64,000 bases of DNA from Lichenicoccus sp964242335 (GCA_964242335.1 CAXTAY010000006.1:57352-121351), one strand, 5' to 3'; numbered from the stretch's first letter, positions 8,649-17,664 are shown. Notes: generated from the letters alone by a model not told the origin. Program-made: numbers and translations.

Positions 8649-9479
8649 ATGAGCCGCAGACATCTCTCGACCGGCCTGCTCGCGCTGACGCTCGCCGCCG
8701 CTGCACCCGCGGACCTCACGCAGCCGACCGGTGCCGGCGGCGATGCCGCGCGCACGATCCGGCTGAGCTACACGCTCTACGGCCACGGCTTCCACGTGCT
8801 CAACGTGGTGGTCGATCTGCGGCTGTCCGGGCAGGGCTATTCGGTGCGGCTGAACGACCGCACCGCGGGCTTCCTCGGCCTGATGCTGCATACCGACGTC
8901 ACCTCGACGGCGACCGGCCGCTTCGTCCCCGGCGGGGTGCGACCGGTGCGCTTCGAGAGCACCGGCTACTCGCGCGGCGCGCAGCGCCGGACGGTGCTGG
9001 AGTATGTCGACGGCAATCCGGCGGTGACGGTGCTGACGCCGAGCGAGCCGCAGCGCGACCGCGTCGACCCCGCGCAGACCGCGGGCAGCATCGACACCCT
9101 GAGTGCGATGGCCGACATGATGCACGAGGTGCAGCAGGACGGACGCTGCGACGGCCACGCCCTGGTGTTCGACGGGTTGCGGCTGACCCAGGTCAACGCG
9201 CACACCGCGGGCCGGCAGACGGTGCCCCAGGACGGACGCTCGCCCTACGGCGGCACGGCGCTGCGCTGCGACTTCGTCAGCCTGCAGATCGGCGGGTTCC
9301 TGCACAACGAGGAGGAGGCGCGTCTGCGCAAGCCGCAGCACGGCAGCGCCTGGGTGGCGCCGGTCGGGCAGGGTCTGCCGGCGCTGCCGGTGCGCATCAG
9401 CTTCGAGAACCCGAAGCTCGGCCTGGCGACGATGTTCCTGACCAAGATCGAGCAGGGTCCGGCCGGCGCCGGCGGCTGA
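8649..9479 (+). CDS. DUF3108 domain-containing secreted protein
   Basis: A 276-residue protein with a short signal peptide (about 1-22). The body reads as beta strands of the DUF3108 type: an early IRLSYTLYGHGFHVLNVVVD strand pair, a central RPVRFESTGYSRGAQRR segment and the C-terminal PVRISFENPKLGLATMFLT. The family is periplasmic or envelope-associated and of unknown function in proteobacteria. It stands alone between the AAA+ operon, from which it diverges, and gph, towards which it converges with a 14-bp gap. There is no clear ribosome-binding site. Confidence 0.72.
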   Translation: MSRRHLSTGLLALTLAAAAPADLTQPTGAGGDAARTIRLSYTLYGHGFHVLNVVVDLRLSGQGYSVRLNDRTAGFLGLMLHTDVTSTATGRFVPGGVRPVRFESTGYSRGAQRRTVLEYVDGNPAVTVLTPSEPQRDRVDPAQTAGSIDTLSAMADMMHEVQQDGRCDGHALVFDGLRLTQVNAHTAGRQTVPQDGRSPYGGTALRCDFVSLQIGGFLHNEEEARLRKPQHGSAWVAPVGQGLPALPVRISFENPKLGLATMFLTKIEQGPAGAGG

Positions 9480-9493
9480 CGCGTCATGCCGCT

Positions 9494-10189
9494 TCAGGCG
9501 CGCAGCGGCGGCAGCAGCGCCGCGGCGAGGTCGGGCACCCGCGTGACGGCGTCCGCCGGCAGGCAGTGCTCCGTCACCGCCGGCCTCCCGTAGCCCCAGA
9601 GCGCGAAGATGCAGGGGATGCCGGCCGCACGCGCGGCGGCGACGTCGTTGGCATGATCGCCCACCAGCAGCGCCCGGTCCACCGCGCCGCCGGCGGCGCG
9701 GATGGTGCCGAGCAGGTGGCCGGGATCGGGCTTGCGGGTGGGGAAGCTGTCGCCGCCGCCCACCGCCGACAGCAGCGGCGCGATGCCGAGTGCCTCCAGC
9801 ACCAGCCGGGCGTCGCGTTCCGGCTTGTTGGTGCAGACGGCGAGATCCCAGCCCTCGTCGCGCAGCCGGCGCAGCGTCTCCGGCACGCCGGGGAACGGGC
9901 GGGAGCCGCGCGTCGCGTTGGCGGCGTAGTCGTCGGCGAAGTCGCGTATCGCCGCCGCCTCGTCGAGCGGCAGGCCGCCGCGGCCGCGGTCGTGGGCGAG
10001 GACCCGCCGCGCCAGCGCCGGCACGCCGTCGCCCACCATCGGACGCAGCGCGTCGGCGCGCATCGGCGGCCGGTGGTATCGCGCCAGCATCCGGTTGGCG
10101 CTGGCGGCGAGGTCCTCGAGAGTGTCGACCAGGGTGCCGTCGAGGTCGAACACGATGAGCCCGCGGGATGCGGCGGCAGCCCGGTCCAT
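9494..10189 (-). CDS. gph: Phosphoglycolate phosphatase-like HAD hydrolase
   Basis: A 231-residue HAD-superfamily phosphatase. Motif I is FDLDGTLVD with nucleophile D15 and acid D17; CTNKP is motif II; RKPDPGHLL carries the motif III lysine; VGDHANDVAAA holds the motif IV acidic pair. A helical cap lies between motifs I and II, as in Gph. The expected reaction is dephosphorylation of 2-phosphoglycolate, though related enzymes act on other small phosphates. It diverges from glmU, and the two start codons are 88 bp apart. Confidence 0.85.
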   Translation of the reverse strand: MDRAAAASRGLIVFDLDGTLVDTLEDLAASANRMLARYHRPPMRADALRPMVGDGVPALARRVLAHDRGRGGLPLDEAAAIRDFADDYAANATRGSRPFPGVPETLRRLRDEGWDLAVCTNKPERDARLVLEALGIAPLLSAVGGGDSFPTRKPDPGHLLGTIRAAGGAVDRALLVGDHANDVAAARAAGIPCIFALWGYGRPAVTEHCLPADAVTRVPDLAAALLPPLRA

Positions 10190-10238
10190 TACGCACTACT
10201 CCGAAACGATTAGTGATCGGCGATGACGTGGCCGAGGT

Positions 10239-10267
10239 TTGACACCGGCGGCGAGCCGACGCTACGC
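10239..10267 (+). promoter_or_regulatory. Putative sigma-70 promoter of glmU-glmS
   Basis: TTGACA (10239-10244), a 17-base spacer and CTACGC (10262-10267) lie just before glmU. The -10 is a GC-shifted form common in high-GC alphaproteobacteria. The predicted start of transcription is within a few bases of the glmU ATG at 10278, so the leader would be very short. Confidence 0.42.
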
Positions 10268-10277
10268 GCGGTGGGGT

Positions 10278-11621
10278 ATGCACGCTACCGCCATCCTGCT
10301 CGCCGCCGGCCTCGGGACCCGGATGAAGTCCTCGCAGCCCAAGGCGATGCACCCGCTCGGCGGCCGGCCGATGCTGCGCCACCTGATCGAGAGCTGCGAG
10401 GCCCTGTTCGACCGCATCGTGGTGGTGGTCGGGCCGGAGATGGCGGCGCTGGCGGCGCTGGCGGCACCGCACCCGGTGGTGGTGCAGCACGAGCGGCTCG
10501 GCACCGCGCACGCCGCGCGGCAGGCGGCGCACCTGTTCGGCGATGGCGACGTCGCGGTGCTGTACGCCGACAACCCGCTGATCTCGGTGCCGACGCTGCG
10601 CCGGCTGCTGCAGGCGCGTCGGGACGAGGATGCCGGACTCGCCCTGCTGGCGATGCGGCCGCGCGATCCGGCGCGCTACGGCCGGGTGATCGCGCGCGAC
10701 GGGCGCGTCGAGCGGATCGTCGAGTGGGCGGACGCCTCGGACGACGAGCGCGCGGTCGGGCTGTGCAACGCGGGCGTGCTGTGCGCCGGCGCGCGCGACT
10801 TCGCCGGCTGGCTGGAGGGTATCGAGGATCGGAACGCCAAGCGGGAGTTCTACCTGACCGACGTGGTGGCGCTGGCGGCGGTGCAGGGTGCGGTGGTGCG
10901 CGCGGTCGAGGCGCCCGAGGCGGAGCTGCGCGGGATCAACTCGCGCGCCGAGCTGGCCGAGGCCGAAGCCGAGCTGCAGCGCCGGCTGCGGGCGGAGGCG
11001 ATGGAGCGGGGCGCCACGCTGGTGGCACCGGAGACGGTGTTCCTCTGCGCCGACACGGTGCTGGAGGCGGACGTGGTGGTGCACCCGCACGTGGTGTTCG
11101 GTCCCGGCGTGCGTATCGGGGCACGCAGCGAGATACGCGCCTTCAGCCACCTGGAAGGCTGCATCGTCGGCGAGGCGGCGCTGATCGGACCCTACGCGCG
11201 GCTGCGCCCCGGCACCCGGGTCGGCGCGGCGGCGCATGTCGGCAACTTCGTCGAGCTGAAGGCCGCCGATCTCGGTGCGGGGGCCAAGGCGAACCACCTG
11301 AGCTACCTTGGGGATGCGAGCGTCGGGCCGGGCAGCAACATCGGCGCCGGCACGATCACCTGCAACTACGACGGCGTGTCCAAGCACCGCACGGTGATCG
11401 GCTCGGACGTGTTCGTGGGCTCGCACGCGATCCTGGTGGCGCCGCTGACGCTGGGTGACGGCGCCCTGGTCGCCGCCGGCAGCGTGATCACGCAAGCCGT
11501 GCCCGCCGATGCGATGGCGCTGGGCCGGGCGCGACAGGTGAACAAGCCGGGGCTGGCGGCGTCGTTCCGGGCGAGGCTCAGGGCGAGACTGGCGGCACGG
11601 CGGGAAGGGGAGCGCGGCTGA
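10278..11621 (+). CDS. glmU: Bifunctional GlmU: GlcN-1-P acetyltransferase / GlcNAc-1-P uridylyltransferase
   Basis: A 447-residue enzyme, close to the usual 450, catalysing the last two steps to UDP-GlcNAc for peptidoglycan and lipid A. The N-terminal pyrophosphorylase carries LAAGLGTRMKS with the Lys/Arg nucleotide loop (about residues 6-16). The C-terminal half is a left-handed beta helix with hexapeptide-type turns and the conserved NFVELK, GAGTITCNYDG and VGSHAILVAPL segments. The ATG at 10278 is preferred over an in-frame ATG 39 bases upstream because it begins exactly at the conserved HATAILLAAG strand and follows GGGG. It overlaps glmS by one base. Confidence 0.96.
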   Translation: MHATAILLAAGLGTRMKSSQPKAMHPLGGRPMLRHLIESCEALFDRIVVVVGPEMAALAALAAPHPVVVQHERLGTAHAARQAAHLFGDGDVAVLYADNPLISVPTLRRLLQARRDEDAGLALLAMRPRDPARYGRVIARDGRVERIVEWADASDDERAVGLCNAGVLCAGARDFAGWLEGIEDRNAKREFYLTDVVALAAVQGAVVRAVEAPEAELRGINSRAELAEAEAELQRRLRAEAMERGATLVAPETVFLCADTVLEADVVVHPHVVFGPGVRIGARSEIRAFSHLEGCIVGEAALIGPYARLRPGTRVGAAAHVGNFVELKAADLGAGAKANHLSYLGDASVGPGSNIGAGTITCNYDGVSKHRTVIGSDVFVGSHAILVAPLTLGDGALVAAGSVITQAVPADAMALGRARQVNKPGLAASFRARLRARLAARREGERG

Positions 11622-13444
11622 TGTGCGGGATCGTGGGCGTCATCGGCGCCGCACCGGCGGCACCCGTGCTGTTCGAGGCGCTGCGCCGGCTGGAATATCG
11701 CGGCTACGACTCCGCCGGCATCGCCACCCTGGTCAACGGACACATCGAGCGGCGCCGCGCCGAGGGCAAGCTCGCCCATCTCGGCACGGTGCTGGAGCGG
11801 CGCCCGCTCGGCGGCAGCACCGGCATCGGCCACACGCGCTGGGCCACGCACGGGGCGCCGACCGAGGGCAACGCGCACCCGCACGGCACCGCGCTGGTGT
11901 CGATCGTGCACAACGGCATCATCGAGAACCATGTCGAGCTGCGCGCCGAGCTGGAGCGCGACGGCCAGGTGTTCAGCACCGAGACCGACAGCGAGACGGT
12001 GGCGCAGATGGTCGACCGCAACCTCAGGCGCGGGCTGTCGCCGCGCGAGGCGGCGCATGCCTGCCTGACCCGGCTGCAGGGGGCATACGCGATCGCGATG
12101 ATCTTCGCCGGCCACAGCGAGCTGATGATCGGTGCCCGCCACGGCGCGCCGCTGGCGGTGGGGTTCGGCGACAACGAGATGTTCCTGGGGTCCGACAGCC
12201 TCGCCCTGTCGCCGCTGACCCGCCGCATCGCCTACCTGCGCGACGGCGACTGGTGCGTCGTCAGCCGCGACGGTGCCGAGATGTTCGACATCGCGGGCAG
12301 CCCGGTCGCCTACGAGATCAGGCAGACGGCGCTGATCGCGGGCTCGATCGGCAAGGACGGCTACCGCCACTACATGGAGAAGGAGCTGCACGAGCACCCG
12401 CTGGTGATCGGCCAGACCCTGCTGCACATGATCGATCCGACCACCCGACGGGTGGTGATGCCGGCGCTGCCGTTCGACCTCGCGGCACTGCCGCGGGTGA
12501 CGATCACCGCCTGCGGCTCGGCGTTCTATGCCGGTCTGCTCGGCCGGCACTGGCTGGAGAGCGAGGCCCGGCTGCCGACCGATGCCGACGTCGCCAGCGA
12601 GCTGCGCTACCGCGACGCGCCGCTCGCGGCCGGGGGGCTCGCGCTGATGATCAGCCAGTCCGGCGAGACCGCCGACACGCTGGCGGCGATGCGTGCGCTG
12701 CGCGCCGGCGGCCAGCACGTGATGTCGGTGCTGAACGTGCCGGAGAGCACGATGGCGCGCGAGAGCGACGTGGTGCTCGATACCGTCGCCGGCCCGGAGA
12801 TCTGCGTGGCCAGCACCAAGGCGTTCACCGCGCAGCTCTCGGTGCTGGCCTGCGTCGCGATCGCCGTGGGGCGGGCGCGCGGCTGCCTGTCGGAGGCGCG
12901 CGAGGTGGCGCTGGTCGAGGCGCTGCTCGACCTGCCGGGCAAGGCCGCCGAGCTGTTCGCGCTGACCGGCGACGTGCAGCGCGTCGCCGCCATCGTCGCC
13001 GAGGCGCGCGACGTGCTGTATCTCGGCCGCGGCGCCTATTTCCCGGTGGCGCTGGAGGGGGCGCTGAAGCTCAAGGAGATCTCCTACATCCACGCCGAGG
13101 CCTACGCCGCGGGCGAGATGAAGCACGGGCCGATCGCCCTGATCGACCGCACCGTGCCAGTGGTGGCGATCGCGCCGAGCGGCAGGCTGTTCGACAAGAC
13201 CGCCTCGAACCTGCAGGAGGCGCGCGCGCGCGGCGGCCGGCTGATGGTGTTCACCGACGCCGCGGGTGCGGCGAAGCTGCACGGCATCGCCGAGGAGATG
13301 GTGGTGCTGCCAGAGGCGGACGGCTTCGTCGCCCCGATCCTGCACAGCATCGCGGTGCAGATGCTCGCCTACGAGGTGGCGCTGCTGAAGGGCACCGACG
13401 TGGACCAGCCGCGCAACCTGGCGAAGTCGGTGACGGTGGAGTAG
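11621..13444 (+). CDS. glmS: Glutamine-fructose-6-phosphate aminotransferase (isomerizing)
   Basis: A 607-residue enzyme making glucosamine-6-phosphate from fructose-6-phosphate and glutamine. The N-terminal Ntn glutaminase domain starts MCGIVGVIG with Cys2 as nucleophile, followed by RWATHGAPTEGNAHPH and the NGIIENH loop. Two SIS domains follow (SQSGETADTLAAMR and STKAFTAQL segments), and the tail DQPRNLAKSVTVE is the standard C-terminus. Its start codon overlaps the glmU stop (TGATG), so the two UDP-GlcNAc pathway genes are coupled. No glmS ribozyme is expected or seen. Confidence 0.97.
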   Translation: MCGIVGVIGAAPAAPVLFEALRRLEYRGYDSAGIATLVNGHIERRRAEGKLAHLGTVLERRPLGGSTGIGHTRWATHGAPTEGNAHPHGTALVSIVHNGIIENHVELRAELERDGQVFSTETDSETVAQMVDRNLRRGLSPREAAHACLTRLQGAYAIAMIFAGHSELMIGARHGAPLAVGFGDNEMFLGSDSLALSPLTRRIAYLRDGDWCVVSRDGAEMFDIAGSPVAYEIRQTALIAGSIGKDGYRHYMEKELHEHPLVIGQTLLHMIDPTTRRVVMPALPFDLAALPRVTITACGSAFYAGLLGRHWLESEARLPTDADVASELRYRDAPLAAGGLALMISQSGETADTLAAMRALRAGGQHVMSVLNVPESTMARESDVVLDTVAGPEICVASTKAFTAQLSVLACVAIAVGRARGCLSEAREVALVEALLDLPGKAAELFALTGDVQRVAAIVAEARDVLYLGRGAYFPVALEGALKLKEISYIHAEAYAAGEMKHGPIALIDRTVPVVAIAPSGRLFDKTASNLQEARARGGRLMVFTDAAGAAKLHGIAEEMVVLPEADGFVAPILHSIAVQMLAYEVALLKGTDVDQPRNLAKSVTVE

Positions 13445-13450
13445 CGGCGC

Positions 13451-13573
13451 AGAAGGAAGGCACGGGGCTCTGCCGCTTGACCCCGTCAAAGGCGGTGCCT
13501 TTGAGAACAATAGTCTAGAAAACGGGGTTTGGGGCCATCGGCCCCAACGGGTCAAGGGCGGAGCCCTTGGCTT
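13451..13573 (+). repeat. Dispersed hairpin repeat, full-length copy A
   Basis: About 123 bp between the convergent ends of glmS and tspO. The left arm contains GGGGCTCTGCC and a short CTTGACCCCGTCAAAGG stretch. The right arm contains TTTGGGGCC-ATC-GGCCCCAA, then GGGTC, then AAGGGC-GGA-GCCCTT. It aligns in the plus sense with the reverse complement of copies at 37839-37975 and 59571-59697. The strong GC hairpins could also terminate glmS transcription, although no U-tract is present. Confidence 0.8.
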
Positions 13574-13594
13574 CCTCGCCCGCCGGACACGGTC

Positions 13595-14074
13595 TCACGA
13601 GCGGTTGCGACGCCACAGCTCCTCGCTCAGCAGGCCGGCGAAGGCGAGCCAGCCGACCAGCGGCATCGCACTCAGGCCGGCGACGCGGTCGACGCGGCCG
13701 GCGGTCGCGGCGGCGGCGCGCGCCGAGGCCAGCATGCCGGCGACCACCACGGTGCTGGCGCCGAGCTCCTTGCGCTTGAAGAACACCCACGGGTAGCCGG
13801 CGATGCCGGCGAGGTTGAGCGACCAGAACAGCAACGCACTCGAGCGCTCGCGGCTCGGGGATGCCGCGAGCAGCCTGGATCCGGACAGGATGAGGAGCAG
13901 GTCGAGCAGGGTCCAGGCGCCGCCGATCACCGGACCGGGCGGCGTGAAGCCCGGCTTGTCGAGCCGGGCGTACCAGATCGCCTCGCGCGGGTGCTGCGGC
14001 CCGGCCCGCTGTCCGACCAGGGCCGCGGCCGCCACGGCGCCGATCGACAGGAAGGTCGCTGTGCTCTTGTTCAT
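13595..14074 (-). CDS. TspO/MBR-family membrane protein
   Basis: A 159-residue membrane protein with five hydrophobic segments. The region WYARLDKPGFTPPG (34-47) followed by GGAWTLLDLLL matches the conserved WY-x-x-L-x-KPxFxPP and WxxLY-type motif between helices 1 and 2 of TspO. WSLNLAGIAGYPWVFF fits the conserved W-N-x-x-W-x-x-x-F helix 3 pattern. Family members bind porphyrins, and in Rhodobacter TspO modulates photopigment gene expression. Here it stands alone, convergent with glmS across the repeat. The canonical WTLLY tyrosine is replaced by Asp. Confidence 0.75.
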   Translation of the reverse strand: MNKSTATFLSIGAVAAAALVGQRAGPQHPREAIWYARLDKPGFTPPGPVIGGAWTLLDLLLILSGSRLLAASPSRERSSALLFWSLNLAGIAGYPWVFFKRKELGASTVVVAGMLASARAAAATAGRVDRVAGLSAMPLVGWLAFAGLLSEELWRRNRS

Positions 14075-14181
14075 GATCCCGGGTCCCCGTAACTGACTTC
14101 CTCCGCAACGCGTCGCCGTGGCCGTGGTCCCCGCAGGCGACGGAGATTGCGCACCGTTCGATCAGGGGAGGACCAGCTCGG

Positions 14182-15060
14182 GTGGCTGCTGCCGCGGACG
14201 AACCGGATCGGGGCGGCCACGATCGCGTGGGAGCGGCGCGCGCGGTGCCGCGGCTGGCCTGGCACGAGGGTGGCTTCAGCGACGGCGCGCGCGTGGTCGC
14301 AGAGGAGGTGCCGGTCGCCTTCTCCTACAACCGTCTGGCGCATGCGGTGATGATGGCGACACCCGACGACCTTGAGGATTTCGCCCGCGGCTTCAGCCTC
14401 AACGAGCGCATCGTGGCGCACCACTCCGAGATCGAGGAGATCGAGATCGTGATGCCGCCGGGCGCGGCCGGTGGCGAGCCGGCCGGCATCGAGCTGCGCA
14501 TGTGGGTGGACGAGGCGCGGCTGGGGATGCTTGAGACGCGGCGGCGTCAGCTGGCCGGGCCGACCGGTTGCGGCCTGTGCGGCCTGGAGAGCCTGCAGGA
14601 GGCGCTCGGCCGCCCCGGTGCGCCGGTGCCGGAGGGCGTGGTGCTGGAAGCCGGCACGGTGATGGCGGCGATCGCCTCGATGCGCCCGGCGCAAAGCCTG
14701 AACCGGCGCACCAGGGCGGTGCACGCGGCCGGCTTCTTCTGCCCCGAGCGTGGCCTGGTGGCGCTGCGCGAGGATGTCGGCCGGCACAACGCGCTCGACA
14801 AGCTGGCCGGTGCGCTGGCGCTCGCGGGCGAGGACGCGGCGTCCGGCATCCTGGTGCTGACCAGCCGGATCTCGGTCGAGCTGGTGCAGAAGGCGCAGCG
14901 CATGGGGGTCGCGATCCTGGCCGCGATGTCGGCGCCGACGTCGCTCGCGCTGCACCGCGCGGAGCAGGCTGATATCACCCTGATCGCTGTGGCGCGCGAG
15001 GACGGCTTCGAGCTCTGCACCCACCCGCGCCGCATCCGCGAGGCGGCGGGGATGCGGTGA
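14182..15060 (+). CDS. fdhD: FdhD-type sulfurtransferase for formate dehydrogenase
   Basis: A 292-residue protein. FdhD transfers sulfur from IscS to the molybdenum cofactor of formate dehydrogenase. The sulfur-carrying loop is visible as GPTGCGLCG with C130 and C133; RAVHAAGFF and ALREDVGRHNALDKL are the other family blocks. The start is GTG at 14182 with GGGAGGA about ten bases upstream; about 25 N-terminal residues before RLAWHEGG are not conserved-looking. No formate dehydrogenase gene lies in the window. Its stop overlaps the thiO start (GTGA), so it appears to lead the thiamine operon. Confidence 0.9.
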   Translation: MAAAADEPDRGGHDRVGAARAVPRLAWHEGGFSDGARVVAEEVPVAFSYNRLAHAVMMATPDDLEDFARGFSLNERIVAHHSEIEEIEIVMPPGAAGGEPAGIELRMWVDEARLGMLETRRRQLAGPTGCGLCGLESLQEALGRPGAPVPEGVVLEAGTVMAAIASMRPAQSLNRRTRAVHAAGFFCPERGLVALREDVGRHNALDKLAGALALAGEDAASGILVLTSRISVELVQKAQRMGVAILAAMSAPTSLALHRAEQADITLIAVAREDGFELCTHPRRIREAAGMR

Positions 15061-16040
15061 TCGACGCGCCGCGGATCCTGGTGCGCGGGGCCGGCGTCAC
15101 CGGGCTGGTGACCGCCCTGCTGCTCGCCGAGCGGGGTGCGACGGTGACGCTGCTCGAGCGTGGCGAGCGGATCGGCGCCGGTGCCTCGTGGAAGGCCGGC
15201 GGCATGCTCGCCCCCTGGTGCGAGGCGGAGACGGCGCCGCGGGAGATCCTCGACCGGGCCGAGGAGACGATCGACTGGTGGCTGTCGCACGCGCCCGACG
15301 CGATGCGTCACGGCAGCCTGGTGCTGGCGCCGCCGCGCGATGCGGGGGAGCTCGATCTCTATGCCAGGCGCACCACCGGGCATGCGTGGCTGGACCGCGA
15401 CGGCGTCGAGGCACTGGAGCCCGACCTCGCGGGACGCTTCGGCCGCGCGCTGTTCTTCGGCCGCGAGGCGCATCTCGATCCGCGCACGGCGCTGCCGGCG
15501 CTGGCCCGGCGGCTGGCCGAGCTGGGCGGGCGGGTGCTGCTCGGCGCCGAGCGGGCGGAGGGCGAGTTCGAGCGGATCGTCGATTGCCGCGGCTTCGCTG
15601 CCGGTCCCGACCTCGCCGGACTGCGCGGCGTGCGCGGCGAGATGCTGCTGCTGCGCTGCCCGGAGATGACGCTGTCGCGCCCGGTGCGGCTGCTGCACCC
15701 GCGCTTCCCGCTCTACGTGGTGCCGCGCGGGGATCACGTGTTCATGGTGGGCGCGACCATGGTGGAGAGCGAGCGGCAGGGCGGCATCACCGCGCGGGCG
15801 GCGATGGAGCTGCTCGGGGCGGCATACGCGCTGCATCCGGCGTTCGCGGAGGCAGAGATCCTCGAGACCGGTGCCGGGCTGCGGCCCTCGTTCGACGACA
15901 ACATGCCGCGCGTACAGGAGGCGGGCGGCGTGATCAGCGTCAACGGCGTGCACCGGCACGGCTTCCTGCTGGCGCCGGTGCTGGCCGAGCGCGTGGCAGC
16001 GCGGCTCGGCTTGCCGGAGGCGGCCGGACTGCATAGGTGA
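15057..16040 (+). CDS. thiO: Glycine oxidase ThiO
   Basis: A 327-residue FAD-dependent amine oxidase of the DAO family. The dinucleotide-binding motif is VRGAGVTG (9-16), followed by the ERGERIGAGASWKAGGMLAPWCE segment in which G-G-M-L-A-P is diagnostic of ThiO. HRHGFLLAP near the C-terminus is the conserved end block. It oxidises glycine to dehydroglycine for the thiazole ring of thiamine. The GTG start at 15057 overlaps fdhD by four bases. Context with thiS-thiG-thiE confirms the assignment and implies the aerobic, ThiO-dependent route. Confidence 0.93.
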   Translation: MIDAPRILVRGAGVTGLVTALLLAERGATVTLLERGERIGAGASWKAGGMLAPWCEAETAPREILDRAEETIDWWLSHAPDAMRHGSLVLAPPRDAGELDLYARRTTGHAWLDRDGVEALEPDLAGRFGRALFFGREAHLDPRTALPALARRLAELGGRVLLGAERAEGEFERIVDCRGFAAGPDLAGLRGVRGEMLLLRCPEMTLSRPVRLLHPRFPLYVVPRGDHVFMVGATMVESERQGGITARAAMELLGAAYALHPAFAEAEILETGAGLRPSFDDNMPRVQEAGGVISVNGVHRHGFLLAPVLAERVAARLGLPEAAGLHR

Positions 16041-16068
16041 CACCGATCGATACCAACGGAGCCCGGCC

Positions 16069-16266
16069 ATGCGCATCCTGGTGAACGGCGCGGCGCACGA
16101 CGTCGCGTCCCGCACCCTCGACTCCGTGCTGCTGGAGCTGGGCTACCGCGAGGCGCGCCTCGCGACCGCGCTCGACGGCACCTTCGTGCCGGCCTCCGCC
16201 CGCGCCGCCCAGGCGCTGCGCGAGGGCTGCGCGGTCGAGGTGGTCTCGCCGATGCAGGGAGGCTGA
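16069..16266 (+). CDS. thiS: Sulfur carrier protein ThiS
   Basis: A 65-residue ubiquitin-like protein beginning MRILVNG and ending in the required Gly-Gly (QGG), whose C-terminal carboxylate is adenylated and converted to a thiocarboxylate that donates sulfur to the thiazole. The length matches the family. It lies 28 bp after thiO and four bases before thiG. No thiF is seen in this window, so activation is presumably by a ThiF/MoeB encoded elsewhere. Confidence 0.93.
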   Translation: MRILVNGAAHDVASRTLDSVLLELGYREARLATALDGTFVPASARAAQALREGCAVEVVSPMQGG

Positions 16267-16270
16267 GGCG

Positions 16271-17041
16271 GTGCTGCTGTACGATGTCGAGTTCACCTCG
16301 CGCCTGATGCTGGGAACCGCGCAGTATCCGTCGCCGGCGGTGCTCGCCGAGGCGGTGCGCGCGTCGGACGCGCAGATCGTCACCGTGTCGCTGCGTCGCG
16401 AGGGTGCCGGGGAGCGTGCCGGGGAGGGGTTCTGGTCGCTGATACGCGGCCTCGGCGTGCGGGTGCTGCCGAACACCGCCGGCTGCCACACCGCGCGCGA
16501 GGCGGTCACCACCGCGCAGATGGCGCGCGAGGTGTTCGGCACCGACTGGGTCAAGCTGGAGGTGATCGGCGAGAGCGACACGCTGCAGCCGGACGTGTTC
16601 GGCCTGGTCGAGGCGGCGCGGCTGCTGAGCGCGGACGGCTTCAAGGTGCTGCCGTACACCACCGAGGACCTGGTGGTGGCGGAGCGGCTGCTGGAGGCGG
16701 GCTGCCGGGTGTTGATGCCCTGGGGGGCGCCGATCGGCTCCGGGCAGGGGCTGAACAACCGCTTCGGCCTGCGCGCGCTGCGGGCGCACTTCCCGGAGGT
16801 GCCGCTGGTGGTGGATGCCGGCATCGGGCTGCCGTCGCACGCCGCGGCGGCGATGGAGCTCGGCTACGACGCGGTGCTGCTGAACACCGCGGTCGCGAAG
16901 TCGGGCGACCCGGTGATGATGGCGCGCGCCTTCGCACTCGCCGTCGAGGCCGGCCGCGCGGCGTTCCTGGCCGACCCGATGCAGCGCCGCGACATGGCGC
17001 AACCCTCCACCCCGGTGTTCGGGCGGGCGATGCTGGCGTGA
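16271..17041 (+). CDS. thiG: Thiazole synthase ThiG
   Basis: A 256-residue TIM-barrel enzyme that joins deoxyxylulose-5-phosphate, dehydroglycine and the ThiS thiocarboxylate. LMLGTAQYPSP is the N-terminal block. WVKLEVIGE contains the Schiff-base lysine. VLMPWGAPIGSGQGL and the DAGIGLPSHAAAAMELGYDAVLLNTA region (split across two strands) bind phosphate. The start is GTG at 16271. Its stop overlaps the thiE GTG (GTGA). Confidence 0.95.
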   Translation: MLLYDVEFTSRLMLGTAQYPSPAVLAEAVRASDAQIVTVSLRREGAGERAGEGFWSLIRGLGVRVLPNTAGCHTAREAVTTAQMAREVFGTDWVKLEVIGESDTLQPDVFGLVEAARLLSADGFKVLPYTTEDLVVAERLLEAGCRVLMPWGAPIGSGQGLNNRFGLRALRAHFPEVPLVVDAGIGLPSHAAAAMELGYDAVLLNTAVAKSGDPVMMARAFALAVEAGRAAFLADPMQRRDMAQPSTPVFGRAMLA

Positions 17042-17664
17042 TCCGGCCGCTGCCGTCGCGCGTCTATCCGGTGCTCGACAGCGCGGCCTGGGTCGCGCGG
17101 CTGGTCGGGTGCGGCGCCAGGCTGGTGCAGCTGCGCATCAAGCAGGACGATCCGACGCGGCTGCGAGACGAGATCGGCGCGGCCAAGGCGGTGTGCGACG
17201 CGGCGGGGGCGACGCTGGTGGTGAACGACCACTGGCGGATCGCGATCGAGCTGGGGGTGGACTTCATCCATCTCGGGCAGGAGGACCTGGACACCGCCGA
17301 TCGCGGCGCCATCGCCGCGTCGGGCGCGGGTCTCGGGATCAGCACGCACTCGCATGGCGAGCTCGACCGGGCGCTGGCCCTGGCGCCGGACTACGTCGCG
17401 CTCGGCCCGGTCTATCCGACGACGCTGAAGGTGATGCCGTTCGCGCCGCAGGGGCCGGCGCGGCTCGGGATCTGGAAGCGGCGCGTCGGCGCGCTGCCGC
17501 TGGTGGCGATCGGCGGGATCACGCTGCAGCGCGCGCCGGGCTGCCTGGAGGCGGGTGCCGACGTCATCGCCGCGGTGTCCGACATCGTCTCGGACGACGA
17601 TCCGGAGTGGCGGCTGAGGCAGTGGATCGCGCGGCTGGACGCCGTGGCCGCGGTCACGTCGTGA
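17038..17664 (+). CDS. thiE: Thiamine-phosphate synthase ThiE
   Basis: A 208-residue TIM-barrel enzyme that couples the hydroxymethylpyrimidine pyrophosphate and thiazole phosphate moieties. Visible family blocks are LVQLRIKQDD near the start, VVNDHWRIAIELGVDFIHLGQEDL in pieces, GISTHSHGE, YVALGPVYPTTLK and VAIGGITL. It ends the fdhD-thiO-thiS-thiG-thiE operon. After it the base composition falls and intact genes stop for about 180 bp. Confidence 0.93.
   Translation: MIRPLPSRVYPVLDSAAWVARLVGCGARLVQLRIKQDDPTRLRDEIGAAKAVCDAAGATLVVNDHWRIAIELGVDFIHLGQEDLDTADRGAIAASGAGLGISTHSHGELDRALALAPDYVALGPVYPTTLKVMPFAPQGPARLGIWKRRVGALPLVAIGGITLQRAPGCLEAGADVIAAVSDIVSDDDPEWRLRQWIARLDAVAAVTS

Noticed and set aside
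13445..13594. Rho-independent terminator for glmS
   Set aside because: The strong stems belong to the dispersed repeat and no U-tract follows, so it is listed as a repeat rather than a terminator.
14075..14181. TPP riboswitch upstream of the thiamine operon
   Set aside because: No CTGAGA or ACCTGATCTGG-type THI box is visible here or immediately before thiO.
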